From Anaeramoeba flamelloides (Eukaryota; Metamonada; Anaeramoebidae), in assembly GCA_027625915.1 (NCBI GenBank), contig JANTQA010000032.1, positions 11,222,001-11,286,000 on the forward strand: a DNA stretch of 64,000 nucleotides, given 5' to 3'. A model generated the notes under the pieces. It was not told the DNA's origin, made no database searches, and saw nothing but the letters and a program-made list of their open reading frames with translations. The first letter of the stretch is position 1; every line of letters starts with the position of its first letter. This document shows positions 33,777 to 45,843 of this stretch, piece by piece. The translations under genes were made by a program, and so were the position numbers.

Positions 33777-34827
33777 TATCATATTCGAAATATTATTATT
33801 TTTGAATATAAAAGATATATTATTTTTTTTTTCAGATATAAGGATATAAAGATTATTTTAATATGATGGACAGTTACAGAGAAAACAATTGAAATTTTTG
33901 TTAATATCGAAATTAGTTAATTATATTACATAATTTCCAAATATTGGTTTTATCAAAGTAAATAAATAAGAGCAACTGGTAACATTATTTATAAATGTTC
34001 TAAGTTTCTAAATTGAGCTTTAACCTTTCCATTTAAGATATTTTTGACTTATCAAAATTCCCAACTTTTATTTTTTATTGTTATTTAATTTAATAATTAT
34101 CTCATTCAATTTAGATTTTTTTTATTGATTTCCAATAAATATTTTGAGATTATATTTTCTCCAAAAGGTTGATACAGTAATTATTTTCCTATAACCTAAT
34201 TTTTTAATTTTCAAATTTATATAAATCTTTTTTTGTAAATTGTGAATCAAGTAAAGTAAATTTTTGATTCAGTTGCATAATTCCAGTTTACCTCCTACTA
34301 AAAACTTTCAAATTCATTCGGTTAAAGATCTAATCATTAACAAGTTTTCCAATTATTATTATTTTTTTTATGAGTTTTCTGCCAACAACCCCCCACCCAC
34401 CCATTTTGATTCCAAACACCTCAAAAAACAAAAAAAGGGAATGTAAACAACTTTCAAAAAAAAATTTGTTTAAAATTAAAAAGTTTAAAAAATCAATAAT
34501 TGTTATTTATTTTGTCATTATTAAAAAAAAAAAAAAAAAAAAGTTAGAAAAAAGAAAAAAAGAAAAACACCATCTATTATTTTCAATAATCATGGTTACA
34601 TGAATAATAAATTTTATTTACTAAAATTGGTGAACTTTCATTAATTCAAATTTCACTAATATATGCATGTGTGTGCATGCAAGTATATATGATATCTGTA
34701 TGTATGTATACAAGTATACATGTATATATATATATAATCAAAATACACACACATAAATATAAAGTTTGAAACAATAAATATTCATAAATTTGGCAACTAA
34801 TATAATTTTTTTTTTTTTTCTTTGTAT

Positions 34828-36398
34828 CTAAAAATTATTTAGATTGATTGTTTTTATTTTATTTGAATTTGGCATTGCATTGATGTTATTTTTGGTATCA
34901 CATTGGTTCTTCATGTTATCTTCCAAAGAAAACAATCTTTCTAACACTTTCCAAATATTTTGCTGTGTGGAAACAGATGAATTAATAAAATCGTTATCAA
35001 GTATGTAAACTAAAAAATACGTGTCATGAATTTGTTGTATTAATTTTCTGGATTTGGATTTTTCTTTATATTTGTATCCCCATTGCCAGATCCACAAGGC
35101 AAATGCCTCTTTTCTCCAAACATTTTTAAAGGTGTCTGGATCCACAACTGTTGTGCCGATTATTTTATCGCTAAAAACGCCCCAGGTGACTGTTGTGGGT
35201 TCCAATTTCTCATCGTTTGTATATGTCACTGATCCGTCATGGTTTGTTGCATAATAACGGAGATGCGGGCTGTCTTTAATTGCGTTTAGCAGCCATTCAA
35301 TTCTGGAGGGTTTAAAAAAAAATTCCAAATATCTTTTTTGGAAAATGTAACCATCCAACCCGCCAAAGCCTACTCTTAGATCGTTACTTGAAACGGAATT
35401 TATTCTCGGCTGAGAATTGATCACCATCAATCCTCTTTTGGCAACGGTTATTAATTTATTTTGGATGATCATATTTTCAAGATCCAATTGGTTTTCGATC
35501 CAGGGCAACGATCTTATTTTCCTTTTGTAATATTTGACAAATACCTTTTCAACATCATAAATTGAATTTAATTCTTTTCCTAAATCTTTTAAGCTAGTTC
35601 TGCTGACATGCACCTTGGTAAACAGTTGCAAATATGGGTCAATGAATTTCAATTTTTCCCTTTTCACCTCATCCCATGCAAATCTGGGATATTTTTTCCA
35701 ATTCGATGTTAGCAGCGTATATGAAATGGGTCTCTTCGTCCAAAAAATTGGACGCACAGTTTCCCCTTTCCTTCGTGGATCGGTCGACTTTCTCCAAGGC
35801 AATTTCCTTCTGATGCGGGACGACTGAATTAAATTTAGCCCCTCAAGTATCCTCTTAATTGGATCTTCATTGTTTAAAGTTATAAAATGAAAGCCTATTA
35901 CTTGCCCCCTGAGCAATGTTTTACATAAGTCTAATGCAATTTTCACACCAAATTCAAATATGATCTCTCGTTTTATTTGTTTTGTTTGTTTCGTTTGTTT
36001 CGTTTGTTTCGTTTGGATTGTTTGGCTCGTTAATTGTTTAATCTCGTTTAAAATATTTCCTGGTACTTTAATATTTTCAGATTTGCTAACGATGATTGCT
36101 GATTTGTAATCAATAATTGGTAAAATCACAGGTATAATTGGGCAATTGATCTCATATTCTCGGCATTTATTAAAAAATATTAAAAATTCATTGCTATCGT
36201 AAAATGGTAACGTTCGTATCAAATCCGCCCCATTTTGGATTTTTTCTTTTAATTTTTTATATTCCCCCTCATCATAGCTAAATAAAGAAATGTCTACTTC
36301 AATTAAAAGACAAAAATATTCTCCAAAAATGTTTTTAATGAACTTAAGGACTTCGAGTTCATTGTGGAAATAAGGTGATTGTTGTTCTTCTGAATATA
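34828..36398 (-). CDS. Methylenetetrahydrofolate reductase homologue, exon 2
   Basis: This is the rest of the TIM barrel plus the eukaryotic C-terminal regulatory domain. Barrel matches include ELEVLKFIKNIFGEYF, LKEKIQNGADLIRTLPFYD (family LKxKVxAGADFIITQLFYD) and NCPIIPVILPI. The linker and regulatory domain are close to human MTHFR: LPWRKSTDPRRKGETVRPIF (human [20 protein letters not shown]), INSQPRINSVSSNDLRVGFG, EPTTVTWGVFSDKIIGTTVV, EAFALWIWQWG and IHDTYFLVYILDNDF. Catalytic and flavin motifs are altered: TQLF is TLPF, with the key Gln replaced by Leu at about residue 181, and the AGYPxGH segment reads IEVDISLF. A QTK tandem repeat and an Asn-rich tail are extra. The exon starts after TATAG at 36398, or TTCAG for a start at 36389; both are in phase. 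It ends in TAG. The joined protein is about 640 residues (human 656). Family call firm; reductase activity doubtful. Confidence 0.9.
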
Positions 36399-39354
36399 CT
36401 ATAATTTTTGTTTTAATTTTTTTTTTTGTTTGTTTGTATAGTTGGTTCGATATAAATATTGAAATTTTTTGAGTTATTATGTTTTGGGATAAACTTAATC
36501 GTGTAAAGTGTGTAATAAATGAAAAGGGAATTTTAAAATAAACCCCAATTAAAAATTTTAAACACACCCAAATCCATTTTTTGAAAAAAAAAAATCTTAT
36601 TTAATCAATTCAAGAAGAAATGTCAAATTAAAAACATTAAATAATTGAAATACTAACGATTTTTTATAAATCACAGTACTTGCAAAACAAAAAAAATAAA
36701 TAATTATCAATACTAATAAATCATCGGTGTGTTTAAAATTTTTGAGATGGGCAAAATGAAAAAAATTCATTTGGTAAATTTTTATAAATTCTATTAGGAA
36801 TATTAATCCGCTAAAATGGTTAAATACCATTGTCTAATTTTATTGAGTTCTTTATTTTGAACAACCCAAACTTTAACATAATATCAGTTGTTGAGAAAAT
36901 AATTCTGAGTGTCTTAAAAAAAAAATTCAAAATTCAAAAAACAAAAACAAAAATTTAGGATCTCAATTACAAATTTGCAAAAATTCAAAGTAATTAAAAA
37001 AAAATTTAAAGGATCTTGGTGGCAAAAAATGTAATAAAACAAAAAAAAAAAGTTTCAAAGAATTCTCAATCCAAAAATTTAGTTTCAAAAAAAATAATAC
37101 TCATTTCTTGTTTTATATTTCATAAATGGGTTTAAATTTCTTCGATTTGAAACAAATAGTTTTATTTCAGTATAAAATAGATTTTATTCAATTTAATCCA
37201 ATTTCTGTTTGTTTTATAACTCCTTGAGATTTGACAAAGTAAGTATTTTGTAATATTGTTGAGAGAAAAATAAATCAGTTGAAAAATGCATAAAAAATCA
37301 AAAAAACAAAAAAATCTCAAAAAGCATCAACGGGTGAAACTTGAAAAGCAACTGCGTTGGTTTTCAATTTTATAATTCACAAACAATTTAAATTGGAAAT
37401 TGAGTGTTTCTATTGGTACTTTTTTCTAAAAATGAATTATTTTTTCATTGTTGATTTTTAGAAATCTATTATATATCACATCTTGGTTGGTTTTTAATTG
37501 GTATTAGGTACTCTTAAAAATTTCCAATTTTTTTTTTTTTCAATTTCAAACAATTTTTTTTTCCTGAATAACTCGAACCTAAAATCTCCAAAATTTCAGG
37601 GGCAGGTACATTATTAGTTCACTTTCACATTCTTAAAAATCTAAAATTACAAATTAGAAAGATAAAATATTCACCAAATAATTAAATTTTTGAAACACGG
37701 CTATTATTAATATTGTCTGAACAAGTTTATTAATCATAGAAAAAATATACCACAAACTTATTTTTACTCATGTCTTCAAACAGAAACTTTCATAATTGTC
37801 ATTTGCTTCTATAAAATTACCCTTAAAAAAATTAAATTTTATTTTAATTTCCTTTTTTTTAAATATAATTTTTCTTCTTTTTTATCTTTATATCTAGTAT
37901 TAAAAAAAATACCCAGTATAAAAATATACACGTTCAAGATTTTTAATTGATTAATATTAGAGTAATTCTTTTGTTGTTGATTTATAATTTCTTTTCTGTA
38001 AGAATCAAACTTTGAAAATTATAACTATATACTTATTTGAATGGTGGTTAATTGAAATACTCTTGTTCAAAACAATATCCAACCAATCAAAAACAAGAAT
38101 AAAAATTATCATTGTTTAAATTCATAACAAAACCTCAATAAAACTCTATTTTTTTTTTTTTCAAAATAAGTGGGTCTACTCGAGGTTATCAAGCAATTAA
38201 ATAAGTGTTCTATGTATACCTCACTTTAATACACTTTAAGTAGGTTTATTACTATCTTCATTAAAATTTTGGTTCTGTATAAAAAGGATTTGATTTTGAA
38301 AACATTTGCAATAACATAACAATTTTACTAATATTAACAATTAAAAATCGTGTCAGGGATTTTTTTCATGTCAGGTATTTTTTTCAATAATATACTTTTG
38401 ATAGTGGGTCGTCTTTATCTTGGGTATCAAAATAAAGTCAAAATAGTTTTAAAATGCTTGTTTTAAAAGCATTAAGATTGTCAGTAATATGATGAATCCA
38501 AAAAAGTCTTAAAAAATGTTTATTTCAAGTCACAAATTATGACTATTTTTTAACTCGCTTTGGAGAAAGAAGAAGAAAGAAAACAAGTTCTTTAAATTCT
38601 ATGAAATGATTAGAAAATAAAAAGTTGATTTTGGAGATTTCGTTTGAAATGAAATGTTGTAAAGCATAGTTTTTTAAATTTAAAAAAAAAAGGAAAAGAA
38701 GTAAAAATTTTGTTTCTTTTTTTTTTTGAATTTATCTGTAGATCCAAAAATCTGAACACTTTTAAAGTTGGGACTGTGAGTATTGTAGCACACCGATTTT
38801 CAAGTTTTCTTAAAAGATCAAAACCCCCATCTTAAACCCTAAAATTTAGGTTTGTTGAAAAAAAATTTGATCCGTACTTTGTTCGTTTTTTGTTTACAAG
38901 TCATTTGGTTTGTTTTAGTTGGTGAATTTTTTTTTGGATGAATTTAAAGCAAAGTTTAATTCTTGTGAATAATTCCAACTAAATTTCAAAATTTTTTTTT
39001 TGATTTTTTGAAAAATAAAGTGTTGTTGATTTTATGTTTATGGATGATTTTTTTTTTCATTGGTATTAAAAAGAAAAAGAAATATTCAATTTTTGATCGG
39101 GTCGTTTTTGTTCCAACAAAAATTAAACGTCTGAAAAAGATCAAAACAAGTGATTTTATTAGTGTTGGTTCCTCGAACCAACTTTTTTTCGAAGAAGCTG
39201 TTTTGTTGTTTCTTCGTTTTGAATGTTTCAATACGTGATTGTTTTGAAGCAATAAAAATTGCAAACACCAATTTCTATTCTGTTCTGAGAATCTAACAAG
39301 AGACAACAAAAAGAAGAAATAAAAGGTAAGAGAAAGAATAAGAATAATCAATAC
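36399..39354 (-). other. MTHFR-homologue intron (about 3 kb)
   Basis: The donor is TCAG|GTATTG, with GT at 39354-39353; the acceptor AG is at 36400-36399 or 36391-36390. Frames at 36399-36567 and 36597-36830 stay open and look hydrophobic, but they are intronic read-through. A/T runs dominate, and no dated repeat family was recognised inside. Confidence 0.75.
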
Positions 39355-39706
39355 CTGAATTTCTGATTAAGAGATTTTGGATCCCCTTTTTTTTCAATTC
39401 CTTGATTTGTTTTTTTAATTTTTCAGGACGTTTCTTATGGAAAGATAATTGAAAAACAGTTTCTAACCCTCTTAGATTCTGGGTTTGTGCCGACAAGAGC
39501 ACTAGTCGTTGATGAGAGATTGTAGGGCTTAATGTAAAATCGACATACATGGGCTCTACTGTTGCAAGTATTTCAATCAGCCTATTCAACCGATCTTGTT
39601 GTAAACTTGTAGAACGTGCTGCAAACTCAAAAGAAAAAAACGGCTCTGGCTTGTTTCTCAGTTTGTTTTGTTCTTGGTGTTCTTCAATTAATTCAATTAA
39701 TTTCAT
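39355..39706 (-). CDS. Methylenetetrahydrofolate reductase homologue, exon 1
   Basis: ATG at 39706. The first 117 codons cover the first barrel strands: FFSFEFAARST (family FSLEFFPPRT), LNRLIEILATVEPMYVDFT (family RMxxxGPLYIDVTW), LRGLETVFQLSF (family LGLETxxHLTC) and LKKQIKELKKKGIQNLLIRN (family ALxxAKxxGIxNILALRGDP). The acid residue equivalent to catalytic human Glu63 is kept (Glu27). The PP of FFPP, the WGAGG-type loop, the His of HLTC and RGDP are all lost. The exon ends TCA G|GTATTG in phase 1. MTHFR normally reduces 5,10-methylene-THF to 5-methyl-THF using FAD and NAD(P)H. With these losses the barrel may serve another role, while the regulatory half could still bind S-adenosylmethionine (inference). 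Confidence 0.88.
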
Positions 39707-42507
39707 TCTGCAGAAAAATAAAGTGTAAGAATGAAAATAGAAAAATAATTCTTTTTGAGTTTGCTTAAATTTTCTTGAGCTTTTTTGACATTTTCAGGGT
39801 TTATTTTTCTCAATAATCCCAAGTGCGTCTATTACTTAGTAATCAAAATAATTCAAACTGTATTGGTATTGGAAAATTATAAGTAACAAAAAGTTGCTTG
39901 GATTTTTATTTTTTCATTTCTGAAATCTGGTTTTCAGTTAATATTCTTAGTCCACCAAGTGTGTCTGTGTATATTTACCAAGTAAACAAATACCACACAT
40001 TCACTACACCTACTTATTCTTCGAAAATCTTAAATTTGTAAAAGAAAAATAAGAAAATGAAGTGGAATTCTTTTTCATTTTTGATATTGCCGAAAGCACC
40101 AAGAGAAACAGGAAAAATATCTTTTTCTTATTTTTGTTTGAATTTAAGACATTACTATCTACATTATAAAAGCTTAAAATTAGAGTAAGTTGTTTTTGAG
40201 TGAAAATAGTATTGGTTCTCGAAAGTTCAAATGTCTATCAAATTTTAATTAGTAAAATAGTGTATGAAGTTGATCCTATAAATTAAGCTTTACAATCCCT
40301 GAAATATGAAAAAAGAGAAACCTGTATAGAGTGTGGTGAATGTTTAATTTATTTTTTGGCTGATTGATCTTCGACTTGATATGTGTTTTAATAGTAACCT
40401 AAATTTGAAAATGAATAGACTGATTTTTTTTATATACTTTATATTTACTTTTTTTTATTTTATATTTAGAAGAAAAACTAAAATTTCTAGTGTATATAGA
40501 ACTGAATATTAAAATAGTAATTTTTTTTATTATAATAGATAAATTCACTTTATACAAATATTTATTTCCAAAATTTGATTTTTAATGGACCAATGATTTA
40601 GAAACGGAGTTTATTTCAAAATGGCAATTTTTAACTATTTATTTTTTTTTTCCGTAATTCATATTGAAGGGTAAGATTAATTATAGGTAAGTGTTTAAGA
40701 ATAAATTTTAAATTTTTGAGTTGTTGATTTTTTTTTTAATTCCCTTTTTAGTCAATTAATCAAGAGAAAAAAAAATTATGTGTTAAGGATCCAAATAAAA
40801 TCAAATTGATTAAAAATTTCAATCAACAACCCACAAATCACATTTTTTTATAGCACCGCTTCCGATATATTAGTCTAACACTCTTCAATTTGTTTTTCCG
40901 AAAAAAAAAAAATAAATTATCAAAAATTGGCATTTTAAGCCACATGAAAACCCATACCAAGCACAAGATTGATTAGCTAAGAACCAAATTAATAATTCAC
41001 TTTACCATTACTATACAAAATAATCTTTTATTCAAATTCCAGGGATTATAAAACTTAAAATGATCCTTATATGAGCCACCAAAACTGAAGAATTTCAGAA
41101 AAAATGTATAGGTAGACAAATCTAAAGGTTATACTATCAATTATCAGATTTGAAGGTTGAAAAATGTATTTTTTAAATTAGTCACAAAATTTAGATTAGT
41201 TGCTAAAATTTTATTTTTTAAAATAATTAAATCATAAACTTCACACAAGCATAAATATAGATAAACATTCAATTTTCCAGAAAAATCAATCAATTCCCTA
41301 AAAAAATTAAATCCTTGAAATATCAAAAATATTTAAATTATATTATAATTTAATTTCATTTGTGGAACTGTTATGAAATGTTGCCCAAAAAATCCTCTTG
41401 TTTTCTATAAAAAATATTATTATTTTTTTTTTCTTTGTAATAAAATACAATTATCATTGCAATCCTTGAAATATTTGTTGTATTTTTATCGCCTTTTATA
41501 ACAACCCAATTATATTTGGAGGGTTACAATAAATTAATACTCTTAAATATCATTTAACTATTGTTTAAACAATCTAGAAGTTTATTTAAATTGAAAAGAA
41601 AATTCGAAATGAAAAATTATTTTTCATTATCAGTCATATTTATGATTAATAAATCATTAATTCTTCCCCACAATTATTATTCAATAATTTTGTAGTTATA
41701 TATATAAAAATTAAAGATTTTCACTTTTTTATTTTTTATTTTTGTATTTATTGTTTTTTTTAACTGGTAAAAACGATAAGTATTTGAATTTTAGCTTATT
41801 TTTAGCTCTTTTTAAGTGTTTTTTTTTTCTAACAATAACATCAAAAAAAAAAGTATAAATAAAAAGATGGTACTAAAGTCTAAAATAAAAAATAAATAAA
41901 CATTTTGGCATGTATTAATTTAATATGATTATTTCAAGAAGTATTTTTTTGGAAACTGTGGTGTTAGAAGCCCTTTTAGCTATTCTATTAGTAATTTTTT
42001 TATTTTTACATATACTATATATTTTTTCTTTTCTTTTTTTCCACTTTTTTAATTTTTCTCACGCAAAAAAATGAAAAAATAAATAGCTATTTTAAATTTA
42101 AATAAAAATTTTATTTATTTTTCTTATATTTTTCATTTATATTTTGATTTTGTTGATTATCTTCCTGAAAGTTTGAATAAAAAAATCCTTGAAATTTACT
42201 GATAAAATCAATTGGTAATTTTTATAAACATCCATTCAATGTCAATAAAAAATCAATTGTTTTCCAATCAAATTTCATTGTTTTTTTTTTAAAGGGGTTT
42301 TCTTCAAAAATTGTCTGGAATCTAAGTCATTTATATTCTTATTGGATCTGGGGTCTATGCTAAGAAATTATTTCACGGTTTTGGTAATATATTGATAATC
42401 AAAATAGCTTTACGAAAAAAGATAACAAAGTACAATCAATTTTTAGGTTTTTATATTTATAATTGGTTATTTAAAAGAAAATAATTATATATATATATAT
42501 ATATATA

Positions 42508-42709
42508 TACAGTCAGTTTCATTTTTAAGATACAAACTTTCAACGAAATTTAAGGCAGGATAAAAATCTCAAATTAAAGCACAAAATTCAAATTCAAGTA
42601 AAAATAAATTGTAAAAAAAAAAAATTCGAAATTTTGTGCCTTAATTTGAGATTTTTTTGTGCCCAAAATTTCGTTGAAATTTTTTATCTTAAAATCGGAA
42701 CTGACTATA
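42508..42709. mobile_element. Palindromic mariner-type MITE, copy C
   Basis: It starts TACAGTCAGTTTC at 42508 and ends GAACTGACTATA at 42709. The arms carry CAAACTTTCAACGAAATTTA and its complement. It is inserted within an AT dinucleotide run, which continues on both sides, consistent with a TA target. Confidence 0.8.
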
Positions 42710-43899
42710 TATATATATATATTCAGTTTCATATATGAATTATTAAAGAAGTGTAATACTATTATTTTTATTTCTTTTTTTAGATTTGTCAAATTATTTT
42801 AAAAAAAAAATAATTTATGAAATGAAAATTCTTAAAAGTGGGCCCAAATTAAAAAAACTAAGAATTTATGTTCAATAATAGTTATAAAAAGTTTTTCAGA
42901 ATTATAAGAACTGAAGAGTATTGATATGATTTACCAATAATTGAAACATACTTTATTATAAGACAAATATTAGTTTATTTTATTTCCATCGGAGGTATGT
43001 AATATACCGTGTTTGTTTTTGGGTTTTTTTTATAAAATTTTAGAAAATTTTGAATTTTTTTTAAAGTTAAAATTGATCAATATTCAACAATTAGGATAAT
43101 ATATCATTAAATAAATAAACACCACATTCAATTAATTAGACTAACTGATTTAAAAAAAAACAACGTTCAGCTTTTTTTTGGGGATCATAAATTTTTAATT
43201 AAAACAATCTTAACAGATTTGTAAATACCAACATTGCTTTTTACCAATATTATTAATAACATTTCTTTTTTTAGTTATAGTTAATAGAATAGAATAAATA
43301 GAAAGGCTTTCATGTGTTTTCTCCATTTTCTTGTCAAAATAATTTTAGGATTTTTTGATCAGATATTTATTATCGAATTTAGATTTGTAAATTTTATTTG
43401 TTTGATTTCAATTTTTTGATTTTATTTTATTTCATTTATTCATTTTTTGCTGTTGTTTTTCTTTTTTACAGAATACAATAAAAAAAAATTTTAAAGGACT
43501 AATTAACTTTAGAAATTTTATTATATCTAATTTATTTACAAATTATTATATTGGCTATCAAAGAAACCAAATTGTTAACCATTTTAATTTCTAAAAGAAA
43601 GTGTGACCTTTGGTAAGAGTATTTCCAATGAAAGTTAAAATTTTTGTACTTTTATTATTTATTTTCAGTAATTTTTATCATTTGTTAAGAGATTTCTTAT
43701 CTTAATATCAAATCTTATTTGTAGTTTATTATTTCTTTGATTTCTACTTAACTTCATATTCCTTAATTCTTAAAAAAAAGTGAATTTTTCATTTTTCACT
43801 TGACCCATTTAGGTCAAATGGATTTTATTTTTCAAAAATGTTAAATTGTTTTATAATACTTTTAAAGGTTGTTTTAAAGGCTTTTATCACATATTCTTT

Positions 43900-44510
43900 T
43901 CAAAAAAAACTCAATTTTTAGATCAAAATTATTTTTTATAATCTATTTGTATTTTTTTTAAAGCTTCATTTTTTCTTTTATTCTCTTGTTTTTCTTTTTC
44001 TTTTTCTTTTTCTTTTTCTTTTTTTAAATCAAATATTTGTTTTCTTTTTTATTTATTATTTTTTCTCTTTTATTATTTTTTTCTCTTTTATTATTTTTTT
44101 TCTCTTTTATTTTTTTTTTCTTTTTTTTTTTTTTTTTTATGAAATCAAGTTGTAAAAAAAAAGATCTTAAAAAGATGAAAATAAATTCAAAAAAAAAAGA
44201 CCATTAACTCTTCTGAAAATGAATATATTGAATAGTTTAAAAATCTTTTTGTTCACCTTTTTTCAGTGAAACTATCTGTAATAAAAAATCATTGATGTTT
44301 CTGCTTTCAAAAATTGATTCACTTTTTTTTTATTTTTTGGTATTTTTTTTTTTTAATTTTTAATATATCAGGTTTTTATGCATTTAGAATGACTTTTAAA
44401 TGAATTACCAATCAGATTTAGTTATTAATTGTTCTTGAATACTAAATGATATTTTTTTTTTTTAGCAATTTATTTTTTTAGGTCAGTCACAATTTTTGAA
44501 ATAGCACTTA
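43900..44510. repeat. Dispersed repeat, second family, copy 1
   Basis: This is similar in the same orientation to 59740-60240. Shared blocks in order are TTTTTCTTTTTCTTTTTCTT, TTTTTTTCAGTGAAA, AGTAATAAAAAATC-type words, TAATTTTTAATATATCAGG, TTTAGTTATTAATTG, TCTTGAATACTAAA and GTGAGTCACAATTTTTGAAA (GTCAGTCAC here). No terminal repeats or coding sequence were found; its class is unknown. Confidence 0.5.
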
Positions 44511-44927
44511 AATTATAAAATAAAGGATATCCCAGGAAATAAAAAAGTATCAAAAAATTGGATTTAAAAATAGATTTTTTGTTTTAAATAAGAAATGAAA
44601 ATATTTTTGAATTTAAATTAATTTTTAAACAAATGAAAAAAATGAAAAAAAAATATATAATCAAAAAAAAAAACAAAGAGAGACAGAGAGAATGGATAAT
44701 AAAAAAAAAAAAAAAAGAAATAAAATAAGAGGGGGTGGATAAATTAAAATTGTTATATTATTGAAATAATTGAAAAAAACAACAGTGTTTTCCAAAAATG
44801 ATGCCAACAAGATAATTTATGTTGTATTTATGATTTTTAAAATTTTTAATCAAATATTTTAAACTTTACTTTTTATTAAACATTTTTAAATTTATTGTAA
44901 TTAATTCATATTAGAACTGAACAAAAA

Positions 44928-45110
44928 TTAAAAAGCTCCAAATCCATATGTGAGACATAACCCAAGTAAAAACCCGATTGTTACACTTGCTCTGCCCAAC
45001 AGTGGTTTATGTTCCCATTCTTTTTCAGCAATGCCATTTCGTGGGGTAACAGGGAAAATACCAGTTGATATATTGCTTGAATTATTTTCAGTTGATTTCC
45101 TTGCCCAAAA
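44928..45110 (-). CDS. Multi-pass membrane protein, exon 3
   Basis: This is the last exon, 61 codons including TAA. It starts after AATAG at 45111 in phase 0 and reads FWARKSTENNSSN, then VTPRNGIAEKEWEHKPLLGR, and ends in a final hydrophobic helix (ASVTIGFLLGLCLTYGFGAF). The basic residues before the helix and its position at the very C-terminus suggest a tail helix. Composition is less AT-rich than the flanks, supporting the exon call. Confidence 0.65.
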   Translation of the reverse strand, partial: FWARKSTENNSSNISTGIFPVTPRNGIAEKEWEHKPLLGRASVTIGFLLGLCLTYGFGAF

Positions 45111-45249
45111 CTATTTATTCAAATTGAAATAAAAAGGTATTTAAAATAGTATTAGTAGAAAGAAGGTGGTTAAAAATTAAACAATAAAAAAAAAAAATCA
45201 AATAAAATAAAAATGAAATTTAATTTCCTTGTATTAAAAAATAAATAAA

Positions 45250-45349
45250 TGAATTCTGGAAAAACTAACGGCGGTTTTTTTTAATTTCAGAAATAATAAG
45301 AAAATTAAATAAATTTTCTTTTCATTTTTAAAATTAAAAAAAACCTAAC
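45250..45349. repeat. Hairpin modules: H4 right half plus H3
   Basis: The right end of H4 (GAATTCTGGAAAAACTAACG) is followed by a full H3 hairpin (GGCGGTTTTTTTTAATTTCA to TTTAAAATTAAAAAAAACC) and ends TAAC. It lies inside an intron. Confidence 0.6.
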
Positions 45350-45366
45350 TACAAAAGATATTTAAA

Positions 45367-45728
45367 ATGGAAGGGTTCAACTTCAATTTTACAAATTACC
45401 TTAACAGGTATTCGTATGTTATGAATAAAAATAAATCAAAACATTGTGAATTATGTAAAAAAAAATGAACAATTTAGATATTATTGGAGATTTAGATCAT
45501 TTTCTATGGAACTTCCCAGCCGATGAAAATAATTGCAAAATCTGGATATCTGAATTAAAAAAAATTAATATATCGAATATATTAAATAATAATAATATTT
45601 CTAATATTAGTATAAAAAAAAATTCAACCTGCTTATTAGCTCTAGTGGGTAATAAACTTATTTTTGAGTCTTTAATAAAATTCTTAAATAAAAATTTAGG
45701 AATTCAGGCAAATAAGAGTGTTCAATAA
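45367..45728 (+). pseudogene. Small coding-like locus nested antisense in an intron (frame-broken)
   Basis: ATG at 45367 opens MEGFNFNFTNYLNRYSYVMN, then KHCELCKKK and TGA after an A9 run. The downstream frame, starting with its own ATG at 45465, continues 87 codons to TAA: NLDIIGDLDHFLWNFPADEN, CKIWISELKKINI, then CLLALVGNKLIFESLIKFLN. One extra A in the run would join the two into one protein of about 120 residues with a CxxC pair. Composition (Trp, Cys, Pro, Gly; mixed codons) is coding-like. I recognise no family. It could be a nested gene with an assembly indel, a decayed retrogene, or two unrelated short frames. Confidence 0.4.
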
Positions 45729-45843
45729 AAAACCCCTCCCTTAAATAATAAAAAAAAATAAAAAGGGGAATTTCGTATAATAAAAAGAAAAAAAAAAAAA
45801 AAAAAAAAAATCTAGAAAGAAAATCAAAAACAAATAAACTTAC

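Larger units (their letters stand above)
31788..34827. other. 3 kb spacer between convergent gene ends
   Basis: The winged-helix gene ends at 31787 and the MTHFR homologue ends at 34828 on the opposite strand. The spacer contains one H4 hairpin (32649-32723), an AT dinucleotide run (33743-33772), a TATG/CATG-rich microsatellite at about 34660-34735 and long A or T runs. No gene is supported. Confidence 0.5.
39707..44927. other. 5.2 kb spacer with repeats
   Basis: It lies upstream of the MTHFR homologue and downstream of the membrane-protein gene, both on the minus strand. It contains a palindromic MITE (42508-42709), a small inverted repeat around 43799-43822 (TTGACCCATTTAGGTCAA), three tandem 18 bp units of TCTCTTTTATTATTTTTT at about 44060-44113, and a dispersed repeat (43900-44510). 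No gene is supported. Confidence 0.5.
45111..45843 (-). other. Second intron of the membrane-protein gene (733 bp)
   Basis: The donor is TGG|GTAAGT at 45843, the acceptor AATAG at 45111. It contains a hairpin-module repeat (45250-45349) and a coding-like locus on the opposite strand (45367-45728). A poly-T tract (minus strand) explains the Phe run seen if the intron is translated. Confidence 0.75.

Noticed and set aside
36399-36830. Open hydrophobic frames as an N-terminal MTHFR exon
   Set aside because: They can be forced to resemble barrel helices, but the true first exon is at 39706-39355 with clear family motifs. These frames are intron read-through.
44950-45132. 60-codon plus-strand frame
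   Set aside because: It is the antisense shadow of exon 3 of the membrane-protein gene.
45658-45843. Phe-rich C-terminus of the membrane protein
   Set aside because: It begins exactly at a GTAAGT donor and contains a poly-T tract. The joined exon 3 gives a better C-terminus with a membrane helix.
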